From Tabrizicola thermarum (GTDB lineage: Bacteria > Pseudomonadota > Alphaproteobacteria > Rhodobacterales > Rhodobacteraceae), in NCBI RefSeq assembly GCF_003574395.1, contig NZ_QMJY01000076.1, positions 1 to 64,000 on the forward strand: a stretch of 64,000 nt of DNA, read 5' to 3'. The notes below the pieces were generated by a model. That model had not been told where the DNA came from and did no database searches. It was given only the letters and a program-made list of their open reading frames with translations. Shown piece by piece: positions 50,558-59,777 of the stretch. The first letter of the stretch is position 1, and each line of letters starts with the position of its first letter. The translations under genes were made by a program, and so were the position numbers.

Positions 50558-51897
50558 CGCGCAAGCTCTTTGGCACCGACGGCGTCCGGGGACGGGCGAA
50601 CAGCTGGCCGATGACGGCGGAACTGGCGCTGAAGCTGGGGGCGGCGGCGGGGCGCTATTTCCGCCGCGACGGGTCGGCGGCGCACCGGGTGGTGATCGGC
50701 AAGGACACGCGGCTGTCGGGCTACATGCTGGAAAACGCGCTGACGGCGGGGTTCTGTTCGACGGGGATGAACGTGCTGCTGCTGGGCCCCGTGCCGACCC
50801 CGGCGGTGGGGTTCCTGACCAAGTCGATGCGGGCGGATGTCGGCGTGATGATCTCGGCCAGCCACAACCCGCATCAGGACAACGGGATCAAGTTCTTCGG
50901 GCCGGACGGGTTCAAGCTGTCGGATGCGGCCGAGGCCGAGATCGAGGCGATGATCGAGGGCGAGATCGCGCCCGCCAAACCGGAAACCATCGGTCGCGCC
51001 AAGCGGATCGACGACGGGCGCGGGCGGTATGAGGAGTTCGTGAAGACGAGCTTCCCCACGGGTCTGCGGCTGGACGGGCTGAAGGTCGTGGTCGATTGCG
51101 CGAACGGCGCGGCCTACCGGACGGCGCCCGAGGTGCTGTGGGAGCTGGGGGCCGAGGTGATCCCGATCGGGACCGCTCCGAACGGGACCAACATCAACGA
51201 CCGCTGCGGGTCGACCCATACCGAAACGGCGGCGGCGGCGGTGGTGACCCATGGCGCGCATGTCGGGATCGCGCTGGATGGTGACGCTGACCGGATCATG
51301 ATCATCGACGAGACCGGGCAGGTCGCCGACGGCGATCAGATCATGGCGCTGCTTGCCGCCCGCTGGGCCGAGGAGGGGCGGTTGCAGGGCGGGGCGCTGG
51401 TGGCCACGGTGATGTCGAACCTGGGGCTGGAGCGGTTCCTGCAAGAGCGCGGCCTGCGGCTGGAACGGACGGCGGTGGGCGACCGCTATGTGGTGGAACG
51501 GATGCGGGAGGGAGGCTTCAATCTGGGAGGCGAGCAGTCGGGGCACATCGTGATGACCGACTATGCGACCACGGGCGACGGGCTGGTGGCCGGCTTGCAG
51601 TTCCTGGCCGAGATGGTCCGCACCGGGCGGCCCGCGTCCGAGCTGACCCGCAGCTTCGAGACGGTCCCGCAGATGCTGAAGAACGTCCGCTTCACCGCTG
51701 GGGCGCAGCCTTTGGACGTGCCCGCGGTGCAGGCGGTGATCCGGGCCTCGGAGGCGCGGATCGAGGGGCTGGGGCGCATCCTGATCCGGAAATCGGGGAC
51801 CGAACCGCTGATCCGGGTCATGGCGGAATGCGAGGACGAGGCGCTGCTGGCCGCCGTGGTGGACGAGATCGTGGGGGCGGTGGAAGCCGCGGTCTGA
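50554..51897 (+). CDS. glmM: Phosphoglucosamine mutase
   Basis: Interconverts glucosamine-6- and glucosamine-1-phosphate for UDP-GlcNAc and cell-wall synthesis. The 447-residue protein starts [13 protein letters not shown], carries the phosphoserine loop [13 protein letters not shown] (S103), the metal-binding [12 protein letters not shown] (about 245-256), the sugar-binding GGEQSGHIV and the C-terminal [14 protein letters not shown]. Length is normal. Its ATG overlaps the folP stop by four bases. The folP-glmM order is widespread in bacteria. Confidence 0.97.
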   Translation: MTRKLFGTDGVRGRANSWPMTAELALKLGAAAGRYFRRDGSAAHRVVIGKDTRLSGYMLENALTAGFCSTGMNVLLLGPVPTPAVGFLTKSMRADVGVMISASHNPHQDNGIKFFGPDGFKLSDAAEAEIEAMIEGEIAPAKPETIGRAKRIDDGRGRYEEFVKTSFPTGLRLDGLKVVVDCANGAAYRTAPEVLWELGAEVIPIGTAPNGTNINDRCGSTHTETAAAAVVTHGAHVGIALDGDADRIMIIDETGQVADGDQIMALLAARWAEEGRLQGGALVATVMSNLGLERFLQERGLRLERTAVGDRYVVERMREGGFNLGGEQSGHIVMTDYATTGDGLVAGLQFLAEMVRTGRPASELTRSFETVPQMLKNVRFTAGAQPLDVPAVQAVIRASEARIEGLGRILIRKSGTEPLIRVMAECEDEALLAAVVDEIVGAVEAAV

Positions 51898-52029
51898 TCG
51901 CGGCTGTCCACGCGTGGCCAGTTTTTCCATCGTTTGATTTCAAGCACTTGGCCGTGGGCATTTACCGAACGGTAACTTTGCCCCGGCGCAGCCTTCAGCG
52001 CGTGTCGGTCCGACTTTGCAAAGGAAAGG

Positions 52030-52106
52030 TGGTCGGGGCGGAGGGATTCGAACTCTCGACCTACGGTACCCAAAACCGTCGCGCTACCAGGCTGCGCTAC
52101 GCCCCG
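52030..52106 (-). tRNA. tRNA-Pro (anticodon TGG)
   Basis: On the minus strand 77 bases including encoded CCA fold as a tRNA. The acceptor stem is CGGGGCG with CGCCCCG followed by ACCA; the anticodon stem ACGGT/ACCGT encloses TTTGGGT, giving anticodon TGG at 52070-52072. The T-arm reads GAGTTCGAATC. It reads CCA and other proline codons by wobble. Flanking DNA is noncoding, 132 bases after glmM. Confidence 0.95.
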
Positions 52107-52285
52107 ACTGCGGACCGTTTAGCGGGATCGGTCGGGAATGAAAAGCCTTCCTGTTCGCCGCCGCATGGCGCCTTCGGGTGGAAAACGGAAGACCAGCGGT
52201 CGCGGCGGCAGGCAGGGCCGGACGGGTCGGGCAGGGCCTGGCCATCCCGGCGACCTTGGCCCGCAAGACTGCGCAGGGCCGACGG

Positions 52286-52765
52286 CTAGGGGTCGCAGGG
52301 CCAGGCGGCGGTTGCGGCCGGGATCGCCGGATGGCGCAGGACGGCGCCGGGAGCGATCCCCAGCTTTCCCGCGAGGCCGCCATTGATTTCCAGCACGAAC
52401 ATCACGCCGTCGCCGCCGTCGATCGGGGTCAGGTCGCCGGGGATCGCATTGGCATGGACCCGCGTCACGGTTCCGGTCGCATCGGCAAAGATCATGTCGA
52501 GCGGGATCAGCGTGTTCTTCATCCAGAAGCTGGCCTGACGTGGCGACTCGTAGACGAACAGCATCCCCTGCGACAACGGCATCGTCTTGCGGAACATCAG
52601 CCCCCGGGCCCGTTCGGCGGTGTCGTCGGCCACTTCGACGACAAAGTTCTCGCGCCCCTCTGGCCAGCGGATGTCGATCCGGCCGGGCGAGCAGGCGGCG
52701 TCGGCCCAGGCGCTGCCCGGGACAAGCAGCAGGACCAGCGCAAGGGCACGGCGCAGTCCGGTCAC
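52286..52765 (-). CDS. DUF192-family secreted protein
   Basis: The 159-residue precursor has a signal peptide (VTGLRRALALVLLLVPGSAWA). The mature protein is the DUF192 fold: VEVADDTAERARGLMFRKTMP, GMLFVYESPRQASFWMKNTL, IPLDMIFADATGTVTRV and VLEINGGLAGKLGIAPG. The family is small and often secreted; molecular activity is unknown. I chose GTG 52765, which overlaps the stop of the cold-shock gene (GTGA) and gives a clean signal peptide; an ATG at 52792 would add nine polar residues. Confidence 0.87.
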   Translation of the reverse strand: MTGLRRALALVLLLVPGSAWADAACSPGRIDIRWPEGRENFVVEVADDTAERARGLMFRKTMPLSQGMLFVYESPRQASFWMKNTLIPLDMIFADATGTVTRVHANAIPGDLTPIDGGDGVMFVLEINGGLAGKLGIAPGAVLRHPAIPAATAAWPCDP

Positions 52766-53295
52766 GATTTCGTCCGGTTGGCGGCTTCCCATGACACGAC
52801 CTGCACCGCCATCCGCCCGCGACGACCTTCGATGATCCGCAGGGCCACGGCCTCGCCCGCGGTCAGGTCGGCAAAGCCCGACACCCGCAGCACCTCGGCA
52901 TGGACGAAGACATCCTCGGCGCGGCCGAAGACATTGGCAAAGCCGAAGCCCTTGCCCTTGTCGTACCATTTGACCCGGGCAGGCTCGAGCGGCAAGAGAA
53001 GGATGTCTTCGCCGACCATCTGGGCCGCATCCTCGCCGAACGCGAGGGCGGTGCCTTCGGGCGGTTCAATGCCAAGCACCTCCACAGCCTGGACACCCCT
53101 TTGGGTGCGCTGGATACGCACGTCGATCCCGGCGCCATCGGCGACCGAGCCCTGGCCGAAGTTCCGAAGAACATTGGCGTGCAACAATATGTCCGCATCC
53201 GTCTGATCGGAAACGATGAAACCGAAACCCTTGGATGGATCAAACCACTTAACCCGACCATGCACGATCTGCATGACCTCTTCTTTATCCGTCAT
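52762..53295 (-). CDS. Double cold-shock-domain protein
   Basis: Nucleic-acid-binding protein with two cold-shock domains in 177 residues. The first CSD is at about 11-75 (VKWFDPSKGFGFIV with the RNP1 KGFGFI, then ILLHANVL), and the second at about 108-170 (VKWYDKGKGFGFAN, DVFVHAEVL). Most cold-shock proteins are single-domain with about 70 residues; the duplicated form is typical of alphaproteobacteria. I chose ATG 53295 (MTDKEEVMQIVHG); an ATG seven codons later is possible. It overlaps the downstream DUF192 gene by GTGA. Confidence 0.92.
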   Translation of the reverse strand: MTDKEEVMQIVHGRVKWFDPSKGFGFIVSDQTDADILLHANVLRNFGQGSVADGAGIDVRIQRTQRGVQAVEVLGIEPPEGTALAFGEDAAQMVGEDILLLPLEPARVKWYDKGKGFGFANVFGRAEDVFVHAEVLRVSGFADLTAGEAVALRIIEGRRGRMAVQVVSWEAANRTKS

Positions 53296-53410
53296 CGACA
53301 GAGCCTTCTCCCCAGAATGAGCCCCCAGCCGCACAGATGGCGGAAATCGTCGGCCGGGATCAAGGGCAATTCAACAACCGGTTAGTAAAAACTGACCCAA
53401 AGGTTTGAAC

Positions 53411-54013
53411 TCACGGGTTCAGACGCGTGATCTCCCAGGGTTTCGTCGGGTCAGTTCTGCGCCACCTGAAACGGTCATGCAACCGGAATGCTCCGTCGGC
53501 CCAGAACTCGATCTCGACCGGATGGATGCGGAAGCCGCCCCAGTAGGGCGGGCGGGGCGGATTCGGGCCTTTGGCGATGGCCATCTTTGCCGCCTCGGCC
53601 AACAGCGCCTCGCGCGAGCTGAGCGGCTGCGACTGCTGGCTGGCCCAGGCGCCAAGGCGCGATTTCAGGCTGCGGCTGGCGAAATAGGCATCCGCCTTTG
53701 GGCCATCCTCGCGCGTCACGCTGCCCCGCACCCGGATCTGGCGGCGCAGCGACTTCCAGTGCAGCACGAAAGCCGCCTTGCCCGAGGCTGCGATCTCCTG
53801 CCCCTTGGCCGAGCCGTAATTGGTGTAGAAGACGAAGGCGTCCGCCTCGATTTCCTTGAGCAGGACCATGCGGACGTTGGGCATGCCTTCGGGATCGACC
53901 GTGGCCAGAGCGATGGCATTGGGGTCGTTCGGCTCTGACGCCTCGGCCTCGGTCAGCCAGGCGCGCGCGATCGCGAACGGGTCGCTGCCTGCGAAAATGC
54001 CGGTCCGGTCCAT
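53411..54013 (-). CDS. pdxH: Pyridoxamine 5'-phosphate oxidase
   Basis: FMN enzyme that produces pyridoxal 5'-phosphate, the vitamin B6 cofactor. The 200-residue protein has [19 protein letters not shown] (about 37-55), the FMN-binding [28 protein letters not shown]-like (here [15 protein letters not shown]), the [15 protein letters not shown] segment and the C-terminal signature [17 protein letters not shown] near residue 170. Length is slightly under the E. coli 218. ATG 54013 follows GAAGGAG. It is divergent from fabI across 119 bases. Confidence 0.95.
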   Translation of the reverse strand: MDRTGIFAGSDPFAIARAWLTEAEASEPNDPNAIALATVDPEGMPNVRMVLLKEIEADAFVFYTNYGSAKGQEIAASGKAAFVLHWKSLRRQIRVRGSVTREDGPKADAYFASRSLKSRLGAWASQQSQPLSSREALLAEAAKMAIAKGPNPPRPPYWGGFRIHPVEIEFWADGAFRLHDRFRWRRTDPTKPWEITRLNP

Positions 54014-54069
54014 GGATACTCCTTCAGGTGTGCAGTCGGGGGACGCTTGCCGCAGGCGGAGGACCTGCC

Positions 54070-54098
54070 TTGAAGGAAGGCCGCGCTTCGCCTACACG
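54070..54098 (+). promoter_or_regulatory. Candidate promoter of fabI
   Basis: TTGAAG (54070-54075) and TACACG (54093-54098) with a 17-base spacer, in the pdxH-fabI divergent gap, about 34 bases before the fabI ATG. Confidence 0.45.
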
Positions 54099-54132
54099 TC
54101 GGTGTCAACGAAAAGTGGGCGAGGGGCCGGGA

Positions 54133-54963
54133 ATGTCAACTGGACTGATGCAGGGCAAACGCGGGCTGATCATGGGCCTTGCCAACGACAAGTCGATTGC
54201 CTGGGGCATCGCGCAGGCGGTGGCGGCGCAGGGGGCGGAGCTGGCGTTTTCCTATCAGGGCGAGCAGCTGAAAAAGCGGGTGGAGCCCCTGGCGGAAAGC
54301 CTGGGCGTGCCGAAGCTGTTCGAGTGCGACGTGGCCAGCGACGCCAGCATCGACGCGCTGTTTGCGGCGCTGAAGGCCGAGTGGGGGCAGCTGGACTTTC
54401 TGGTCCACGCCATCGGGTTCGCCGACAAGAACGAGCTGCGCGGCCGCTATGTGGACACCAGCCGCGCGGGGTTCGCGCTGGCGATGGACATCTCGGTCTA
54501 TTCCTTCACGGCCGTCTGTCAGCGCGCGGCGGCGATGATGCCCGCCGGGGGCAGCCTGCTGACGCTGACCTATTACGGGGCCGAGAAGGTCATGCCGCAT
54601 TACAACGTGATGGGCGTGGCGAAGGCGGGGCTGGAGGCCTCGGTCAAGTATCTGGCCGAGGATCTGGGCAAGGATGGTATCCGCGTCAATGCGATCAGCG
54701 CCGGGCCGATCAAGACGCTGGCGGCCAGCGGGATCGGCGATTTCCGCTATATCATGAAGTGGAACGAACTGAACTCGCCCCTGCGGCGCAACGTGACGCA
54801 GGAAGAGGTCGGCAAGGCGGCGCTGTATCTGTTGTCCGATCTGGGCAGCGGGACCACGGGCGAGAACCTGCATGTCGATGCGGGCTATCATGTGGTCGGC
54901 ATGAAGGCGATAGAGGCGCCGGACATCGACCTGGTGACGGGCCGGAAGGACGGCGGGCCATGA
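54133..54963 (+). CDS. fabI: Enoyl-[acyl-carrier-protein] reductase (NADH)
   Basis: Last reductive step of fatty-acid chain elongation; target of triclosan-like inhibitors. The 276-residue protein has the Rossmann variant [20 protein letters not shown] (about 15-34), [13 protein letters not shown], the catalytic Tyr/Lys in [15 protein letters not shown], and [13 protein letters not shown]. This is the FabI signature rather than FabG. I chose ATG 54133, after GGGCCGGGA; the frame extends 35 codons further. Its stop overlaps the start of the LysE-type gene (ATGA). Confidence 0.96.
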   Translation: MSTGLMQGKRGLIMGLANDKSIAWGIAQAVAAQGAELAFSYQGEQLKKRVEPLAESLGVPKLFECDVASDASIDALFAALKAEWGQLDFLVHAIGFADKNELRGRYVDTSRAGFALAMDISVYSFTAVCQRAAAMMPAGGSLLTLTYYGAEKVMPHYNVMGVAKAGLEASVKYLAEDLGKDGIRVNAISAGPIKTLAASGIGDFRYIMKWNELNSPLRRNVTQEEVGKAALYLLSDLGSGTTGENLHVDAGYHVVGMKAIEAPDIDLVTGRKDGGP

Positions 54964-55574
54964 CGCTTGCGGGCTTTTCGGTCTTTGTCGGGCTGGTGCT
55001 GTTCGCCGTGATCTCTCCCGGACCGGCGGTGCTGATGTCGGCGCGCACTGGCCTTGGCGAAGGGTTCCGCACCGGGGTGATGCTGGCGCTTGGCATTGCC
55101 TGCGGGGCGGTGATCTGGGCCCTGGCGGCGATGTTCGGGCTGCACCTGATCTTCGACGCGGTGCCCTCGCTGCTCTGGGCGCTGAAGATCGGCGGGGCGG
55201 CCTATCTGATGTGGATGGCCTGGCACCTGTGGCGCGACGCGAAAGCGCCGTTCATCGCCGAGGACACCCGGCCCGTGCCGCGCTCCTCCCTTGGCGCGTT
55301 CCGGCTGGGGCTGTGGACCAACCTGTCGAATCCGAAGGCCGTGGTGATGTATTCCTCGATCTTCCTGGGCACGATCGGCCCCGGCACCCCGGTCTGGGTG
55401 CTGGCCTGCCTGATCGCGGTCATCCTGGTCGCCGAGACCGCCTGGAACAGCCTTGTCGCCCGCATCTTCTCGATGGACCGCACGCGGGCGGCCTATATCA
55501 GTCTGAAAACCGTGATCGACCGCTGCTTCGGGGCCGCGCTGGCCCTGCTGGGCGTGAAGATCGTCGCCACCTGA
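54960..55574 (+). CDS. LysE/RhtB-family exporter
   Basis: Inner-membrane exporter of amino acids or related metabolites. The 204-residue protein has six hydrophobic segments and the family start [37 protein letters not shown]-like helix ([16 protein letters not shown]), and the conserved [20 protein letters not shown] segment. Substrate not determinable. Its ATG overlaps the fabI stop and gpt follows after 13 bases, so it is in the fabI operon. Confidence 0.9.
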   Translation: MTLAGFSVFVGLVLFAVISPGPAVLMSARTGLGEGFRTGVMLALGIACGAVIWALAAMFGLHLIFDAVPSLLWALKIGGAAYLMWMAWHLWRDAKAPFIAEDTRPVPRSSLGAFRLGLWTNLSNPKAVVMYSSIFLGTIGPGTPVWVLACLIAVILVAETAWNSLVARIFSMDRTRAAYISLKTVIDRCFGAALALLGVKIVAT

Positions 55575-55587
55575 GAGGTAAAGTCCG

Positions 55588-56112
55588 ATGCCCGCCGAAC
55601 GCCTGCCGCACGAAAAGGGGTTTCACGTCAGTTGGGACCAGATCCATCGCGATGCCCGGGCGCTGGCCTGGCGGCTGGACGGCAAGGGACCGGGCGAGGG
55701 GGGGACCTGGAAGGCCGTGGTCGGGATCACGCGCGGCGGGCTGGTGCCTGCGATGATCGTCAGCCGCGAGCTGGACATCCGGGTCGTCGATTCCATCAGC
55801 GTGAAGTCCTATCATTCCGGCGGCGGCAAGGCCGACCAGCGCCGCGAGGCGCAGGTCATCAAGGCGCCGAACCCGGACGTGATGGGCGATGGCTCGGGCG
55901 TGCTGATCGTCGATGACCTGGTCGACAGCGGCAAGACGCTGGAGCTGATCCGCAAGATGTATCCGCGCGCGCATTTCGCCTGCGTCTACGCCAAGCCCGA
56001 GGGCGAAAAGCAGGCCGACACCTATATTACCAGCGTCAGCCAGGACACCTGGATCTTCTTCCCCTGGGACATGGCGCTGCAATATGTCCAGCCGATGCGC
56101 GGGGCGGACTGA
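55588..56112 (+). CDS. gpt: Xanthine (guanine) phosphoribosyltransferase
   Basis: Purine salvage enzyme adding ribose-5-phosphate from PRPP to xanthine or guanine. The 174-residue protein has [19 protein letters not shown] at the start, [20 protein letters not shown], and the PRPP loop [17 protein letters not shown] (about 107-124). The tail [15 protein letters not shown] matches Gpt-type enzymes. Length is near the usual 150-170. It follows the LysE-type gene by 13 bases and precedes the DUF2127 gene by 6. Confidence 0.93.
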   Translation: MPAERLPHEKGFHVSWDQIHRDARALAWRLDGKGPGEGGTWKAVVGITRGGLVPAMIVSRELDIRVVDSISVKSYHSGGGKADQRREAQVIKAPNPDVMGDGSGVLIVDDLVDSGKTLELIRKMYPRAHFACVYAKPEGEKQADTYITSVSQDTWIFFPWDMALQYVQPMRGAD

Positions 56113-56118
56113 CGCCCG

Positions 56119-56607
56119 ATGTTGCGCCAGAGCCGTGACCGGCTGCTGCATTGGCTGTTCGAGATCAGCCTTGCGATCAAGGGGCTGCTGACCTTTTCCG
56201 AGGCGCTGGCTGGGCTTGGGCTTTTGCTGACCCCGAACCGGCTGGTTGCCCGTTTCGTCTATTGGGTCACGCATTTCGAGATTGCCGAGGACCCGACCGA
56301 CACGCTGGCGACCTGGACCCTGCGGGCCATGCAGCAGTTCCCGGTGCCGACGCAGCATTTCTACGCGCTGTACCTTCTGGCGCATGGCGGCTTGAAGCTG
56401 ACCATGGTGCTTTTGCTGTGGCGCAAGGTGGTCTGGGCCTATCCGGCGTCGATGGGGGTTCTGGCTGGGTTCGTGGCCTACCAGCTTTACGAGTTCGTCC
56501 ATGCCGGATCGCCCTTCCTTCTTGTGCTGGCAGTATTCGATCTGGTGATGATCGGTCTTGTCTGGCAGGAATGGCGGGCGCTGCGCGTGCGGAGTGCCGC
56601 CGCCTGA
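56119..56607 (+). CDS. DUF2127-family membrane protein
   Basis: The 162-residue protein has four hydrophobic segments: about 14-35, 90-110, 112-130 and 133-150. Family landmarks are LFEISLAIKGLLTFSEALAG and the LYLLAHGGLKLTMVLLLWR segment, with the later FVAYQLYEFVHAGS. Function unknown. It is 6 bases after gpt and 22 before the aminotransferase gene, so within the fabI-led transcription unit. Confidence 0.85.
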   Translation: MLRQSRDRLLHWLFEISLAIKGLLTFSEALAGLGLLLTPNRLVARFVYWVTHFEIAEDPTDTLATWTLRAMQQFPVPTQHFYALYLLAHGGLKLTMVLLLWRKVVWAYPASMGVLAGFVAYQLYEFVHAGSPFLLVLAVFDLVMIGLVWQEWRALRVRSAAA

Positions 56608-56629
56608 GATCACCGGAAGGACGCCTGCA

Positions 56630-57808
56630 ATGACCCTGCCCCTGAACCCCGCCTTTGCCGCGACCGAACCCCCCCCGGTGATGGAGGCGCGGCGCTGGAT
56701 CGCGGGGGTCAGCTTTCCCGCCGACCAGCCGCTCATCAATGTCAGCCAGGCGGCGCCGGTGGACAGCCCGCCTTTGAGCCTGCGTCAGGCGCTGGCCGAG
56801 GCGGCGCTGAACGATCCGCAGGCGCATCTTTACGGCCCGGTCCTGGGCCTGACCGCCCTGCGCGAGGAGATCGCTGCCCAATGGTCGGCCAGCTATGGCG
56901 GGTCCGTATCGCCGTCTCAGGTGGCGATCACCCAGGGCTGCAACCAGGCCTTCTGCACGGTGATGGCGACGCTGGCAGGCGCGGGCGACGAGGTGATCCT
57001 GCCGACGCCGTGGTATTTCAATCACAAGATGTGGCTTGACATGGCCGCGGTCAGGACGGTGCCGCTGGACACCGGGCCGACGCTGATCCCTTCGGCCGAG
57101 GCGGCGGCGCGGCTTGTCACCGACCGGACGCGCGCCATCGTGCTGGTCAGCCCGAACAACCCCGGCGGCGTGGAATATCCGGCCGAGACGCTGGCCGCTT
57201 TCCGCGACCTCTGCCGCGCGCGGGGCCTTGCGCTGATCGTGGACGAGACCTACCGCGATTTCGACAGCCGGTCGGGGGCGCCGCATGACCTGTTCGCCGA
57301 CCCGGACTGGGCCGATACGCTGATCCAGCTTTACAGCTTTTCCAAGGCCTACCGGCTGACCGGGCACCGGGTGGGTGCCATCGTCGCCAGCGAGGCACGG
57401 CTGGCCGAGGTGGAGAAGTTCCTCGACACCGTGGCGATCTGCCCCAGCCAGCTGGGCCAGATCGGGGCCTTGTGGGGGATGCGCAACCTGGGCCAGTGGG
57501 TCGCGGGCGAACGCGACGAAATCCTCGCCCGCCGCGCCGCGATGGTGGAAGGGTTCAAGTCGCTGCCGGATTGGACGCTTCTGGGCTGTGGCGCATACTT
57601 CGCCTATGTCGAGCATCCCTTCGCCATGGCCTCGGACGTGCTGTGCAAGCGGCTGGTGACCGAGGCCTCGCTTTTGATGCTGCCGGGGACGATGTTCCAG
57701 CCCGAAGGGTCAGAGGCCGGCAAGCGCCAGATCCGCATCGCCTTTGCCAATGTGGACACCAAGGGCATTGCCGAGGTGATCCGCAGGCTGGCGGCGTTCC
57801 GGCCCTGA
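56630..57808 (+). CDS. Class I/II pyridoxal-phosphate aminotransferase
   Basis: PLP enzyme transferring amino groups; substrate not determined. The 392-residue protein has the fold-type I landmarks: ITQGCNQAFCTVMATLAGAG (about 100), PTPWYFNHKMWLDM, SPNNPGGVEYPAETL, DETYRDF and the PLP-binding Lys in LYSFSKAYRLTGHRVGAI. The C-terminus has QIRIAFANVDTKG. The ATG follows GGAAGGA. Its closest assignments would be aspartate or aromatic-like aminotransferases; no pathway partner is near. Confidence 0.9.
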   Translation: MTLPLNPAFAATEPPPVMEARRWIAGVSFPADQPLINVSQAAPVDSPPLSLRQALAEAALNDPQAHLYGPVLGLTALREEIAAQWSASYGGSVSPSQVAITQGCNQAFCTVMATLAGAGDEVILPTPWYFNHKMWLDMAAVRTVPLDTGPTLIPSAEAAARLVTDRTRAIVLVSPNNPGGVEYPAETLAAFRDLCRARGLALIVDETYRDFDSRSGAPHDLFADPDWADTLIQLYSFSKAYRLTGHRVGAIVASEARLAEVEKFLDTVAICPSQLGQIGALWGMRNLGQWVAGERDEILARRAAMVEGFKSLPDWTLLGCGAYFAYVEHPFAMASDVLCKRLVTEASLLMLPGTMFQPEGSEAGKRQIRIAFANVDTKGIAEVIRRLAAFRP

Positions 57809-57905
57809 CAGAGCCGTGACCCGCCTGCGGGCCGCATGATCTTGACCTTGCCCCCCACGGGCCTTCCCACTATTCACCTGATCGAACCATCCCGAAGGCA
57901 GAGCC

Positions 57906-59777
57906 ATGGCCAAGACCCCGACCGAAGAAGGCAAACGTCCCCGCGGCAAGGCGCAGGAAGCGGCGGTCTGGGTGCTGCTGGGCATGCTGGTCCTGGGCCT
58001 TGGCGGCTTTGGCGTGACCAGCTTTTCGGGCGGGGTGAAGAAAGTCGGCAGCGTCGGCGAGATCGACATCGGCACGGACGACTATGCCCGGGCCCTGCAA
58101 CAGCAGATCGCCGCCCTGTCGCAGCAGTTCGGCAAGCAGCTGACGCTGCAAGAGGCGCGCGCGCTGGGGATCGACCAGCAGGTGCTGCAATCGGTCATCG
58201 CCCGCGCCGCGCTTGACAACGAAGCGCGCCGGATCGGCATTTCCGTGGGCGACGCGGTCGTGGCGACCGAGTTGATGGGGATGGACAGCTTCAAGGGCGC
58301 CTCGGGCAGCTTTGACCGCGAGGCCTACCGCTATACGCTGAACCGCAACAATCTGACCGAGGCCCAGTTCGAGGCCGACCTGCGCCGCGACATGAGCCGC
58401 GAGCTGTTGCAGGGCGCGGTGGCCGGTGGCTTTGTCGCGCCGAAGGCGATGATCGACACGATCTATGCCTGGGCCGGCGAACGACGCGGGTTTTCCATGT
58501 TGCGGCTGACCGAGGCCGATCTGCCCGCACCGCTGGCCACGCCGACCGAGGCCGAGCTGAAGGCGCATTACGATGCGCATATCGACCGTTTCACCAGGCC
58601 CGAAGCCAAGCGGATCAGCTATGCGGCGCTCTTGCCCGAGGCGATTGCCAAGGATCAGCCGGTGGACGAGGCGATGCTGAAGGATCTCTATCAGAAGCGG
58701 ATCGCCGAATTCGTGATCCCCGAACGCCGGATCGTCGAACGGCTGGTCTATCCCGATCAGGCGGCGGCAGATGCGGCGCGGGCCGAACTGGACGGCGGCA
58801 AGGCCTTTGACGCTCTGGTGGCCGAGCGGGGCCTGACGCTGGACGACATCGACCAGGGCGATGTCACCAAGGCCGAACTGGGCAGCGCGGGCGAGGCGGT
58901 CTTTGCCGCAGCCGAGGGCGATGTGGTCGGCCCGCTGGCAACCGATCTTGGCCCGGCGCTGTTCCGGGTGGTGTCGGTTCTGGCCGCCGAGGAAACCACC
59001 TTCGAGGAAGCCCGCGACACGCTGGCCATCGAGTTCCAGACCGATGCCGCCCGGCGCCTGATCGCGGCCAAGGTCGAAGAGATCGACGATCTTCTGGCCG
59101 GTGGGGCGACGCTGGAAGACCTGGCCAAGGAGACCGGGATGCAGCTTGCGACGCTGGACTTCGTCCCCGGTCGGCAGGGCGACGCGGCGATCGAGGGCTA
59201 CCCCGCCTTCCGCAAGGCGGCCGAGGAGGTGAAGGCCGGGGATTTCTCCGAGGCGATCGTGCTGGAGGACGGCGGGGTCGTCGCGCTGCGGCTGGACGAG
59301 ATCGTGCCCGCAGCGCCGATCCCGTTCGATGAGGCGCGGGATCAGGTGGCCGAGGACTGGCGCAAGGAGGCGCTGGCCAAGGCGCTGTCGGCCCGCGCGA
59401 TCGAGGTCAAGGCAGCGGTCGAAGGCGGCGCCTCGCTGGGCAGCTTCGGCATCGTCGATGTGACGCCCGAGATCGCGCGCAACGGCTTTGTCGAGAATGT
59501 GCCCGATACGCTTTTGCCGGAGGTCTTCCGGATGGCCGAAGGCGCGGTCCAGGTGGTCGAGGGCCCGGATTTCATTGCGGTCGTGCAGCTTGACCGGATC
59601 CTGCCCGCCCCGACCGAGGGCGAGGATGCCCAGGCGATGCAGGAGGCTCTGGCCGAACAGGCGCGGAAGGCCATCGCCAGCGACGCCTTTGCCGCCTTCA
59701 CGACTGCGCTGACCGCCGAGGCCGGGATCACGCTGGATCAGGCCGCGATCAACGCCGTCCACGCGAGCCTGCCCTGA
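57906..59777 (+). CDS. ppiD: PpiD-like periplasmic folding factor (SurA-N and PPIase domains)
   Basis: Membrane-anchored periplasmic chaperone that helps fold exported proteins. The 623-residue protein has a cytoplasmic tail, one membrane segment (about 20-42, VWVLLGMLVLGLGGFGVTSF), a SurA-N-like helical domain (about 50-190), and a parvulin-type region (about 245-370) that is poorly conserved, so isomerase activity is uncertain. Length matches E. coli PpiD (623). It lies 97 bases after the aminotransferase gene and its stop overlaps the trpE start (TGATG). Confidence 0.9.
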   Translation: MAKTPTEEGKRPRGKAQEAAVWVLLGMLVLGLGGFGVTSFSGGVKKVGSVGEIDIGTDDYARALQQQIAALSQQFGKQLTLQEARALGIDQQVLQSVIARAALDNEARRIGISVGDAVVATELMGMDSFKGASGSFDREAYRYTLNRNNLTEAQFEADLRRDMSRELLQGAVAGGFVAPKAMIDTIYAWAGERRGFSMLRLTEADLPAPLATPTEAELKAHYDAHIDRFTRPEAKRISYAALLPEAIAKDQPVDEAMLKDLYQKRIAEFVIPERRIVERLVYPDQAAADAARAELDGGKAFDALVAERGLTLDDIDQGDVTKAELGSAGEAVFAAAEGDVVGPLATDLGPALFRVVSVLAAEETTFEEARDTLAIEFQTDAARRLIAAKVEEIDDLLAGGATLEDLAKETGMQLATLDFVPGRQGDAAIEGYPAFRKAAEEVKAGDFSEAIVLEDGGVVALRLDEIVPAAPIPFDEARDQVAEDWRKEALAKALSARAIEVKAAVEGGASLGSFGIVDVTPEIARNGFVENVPDTLLPEVFRMAEGAVQVVEGPDFIAVVQLDRILPAPTEGEDAQAMQEALAEQARKAIASDAFAAFTTALTAEAGITLDQAAINAVHASLP

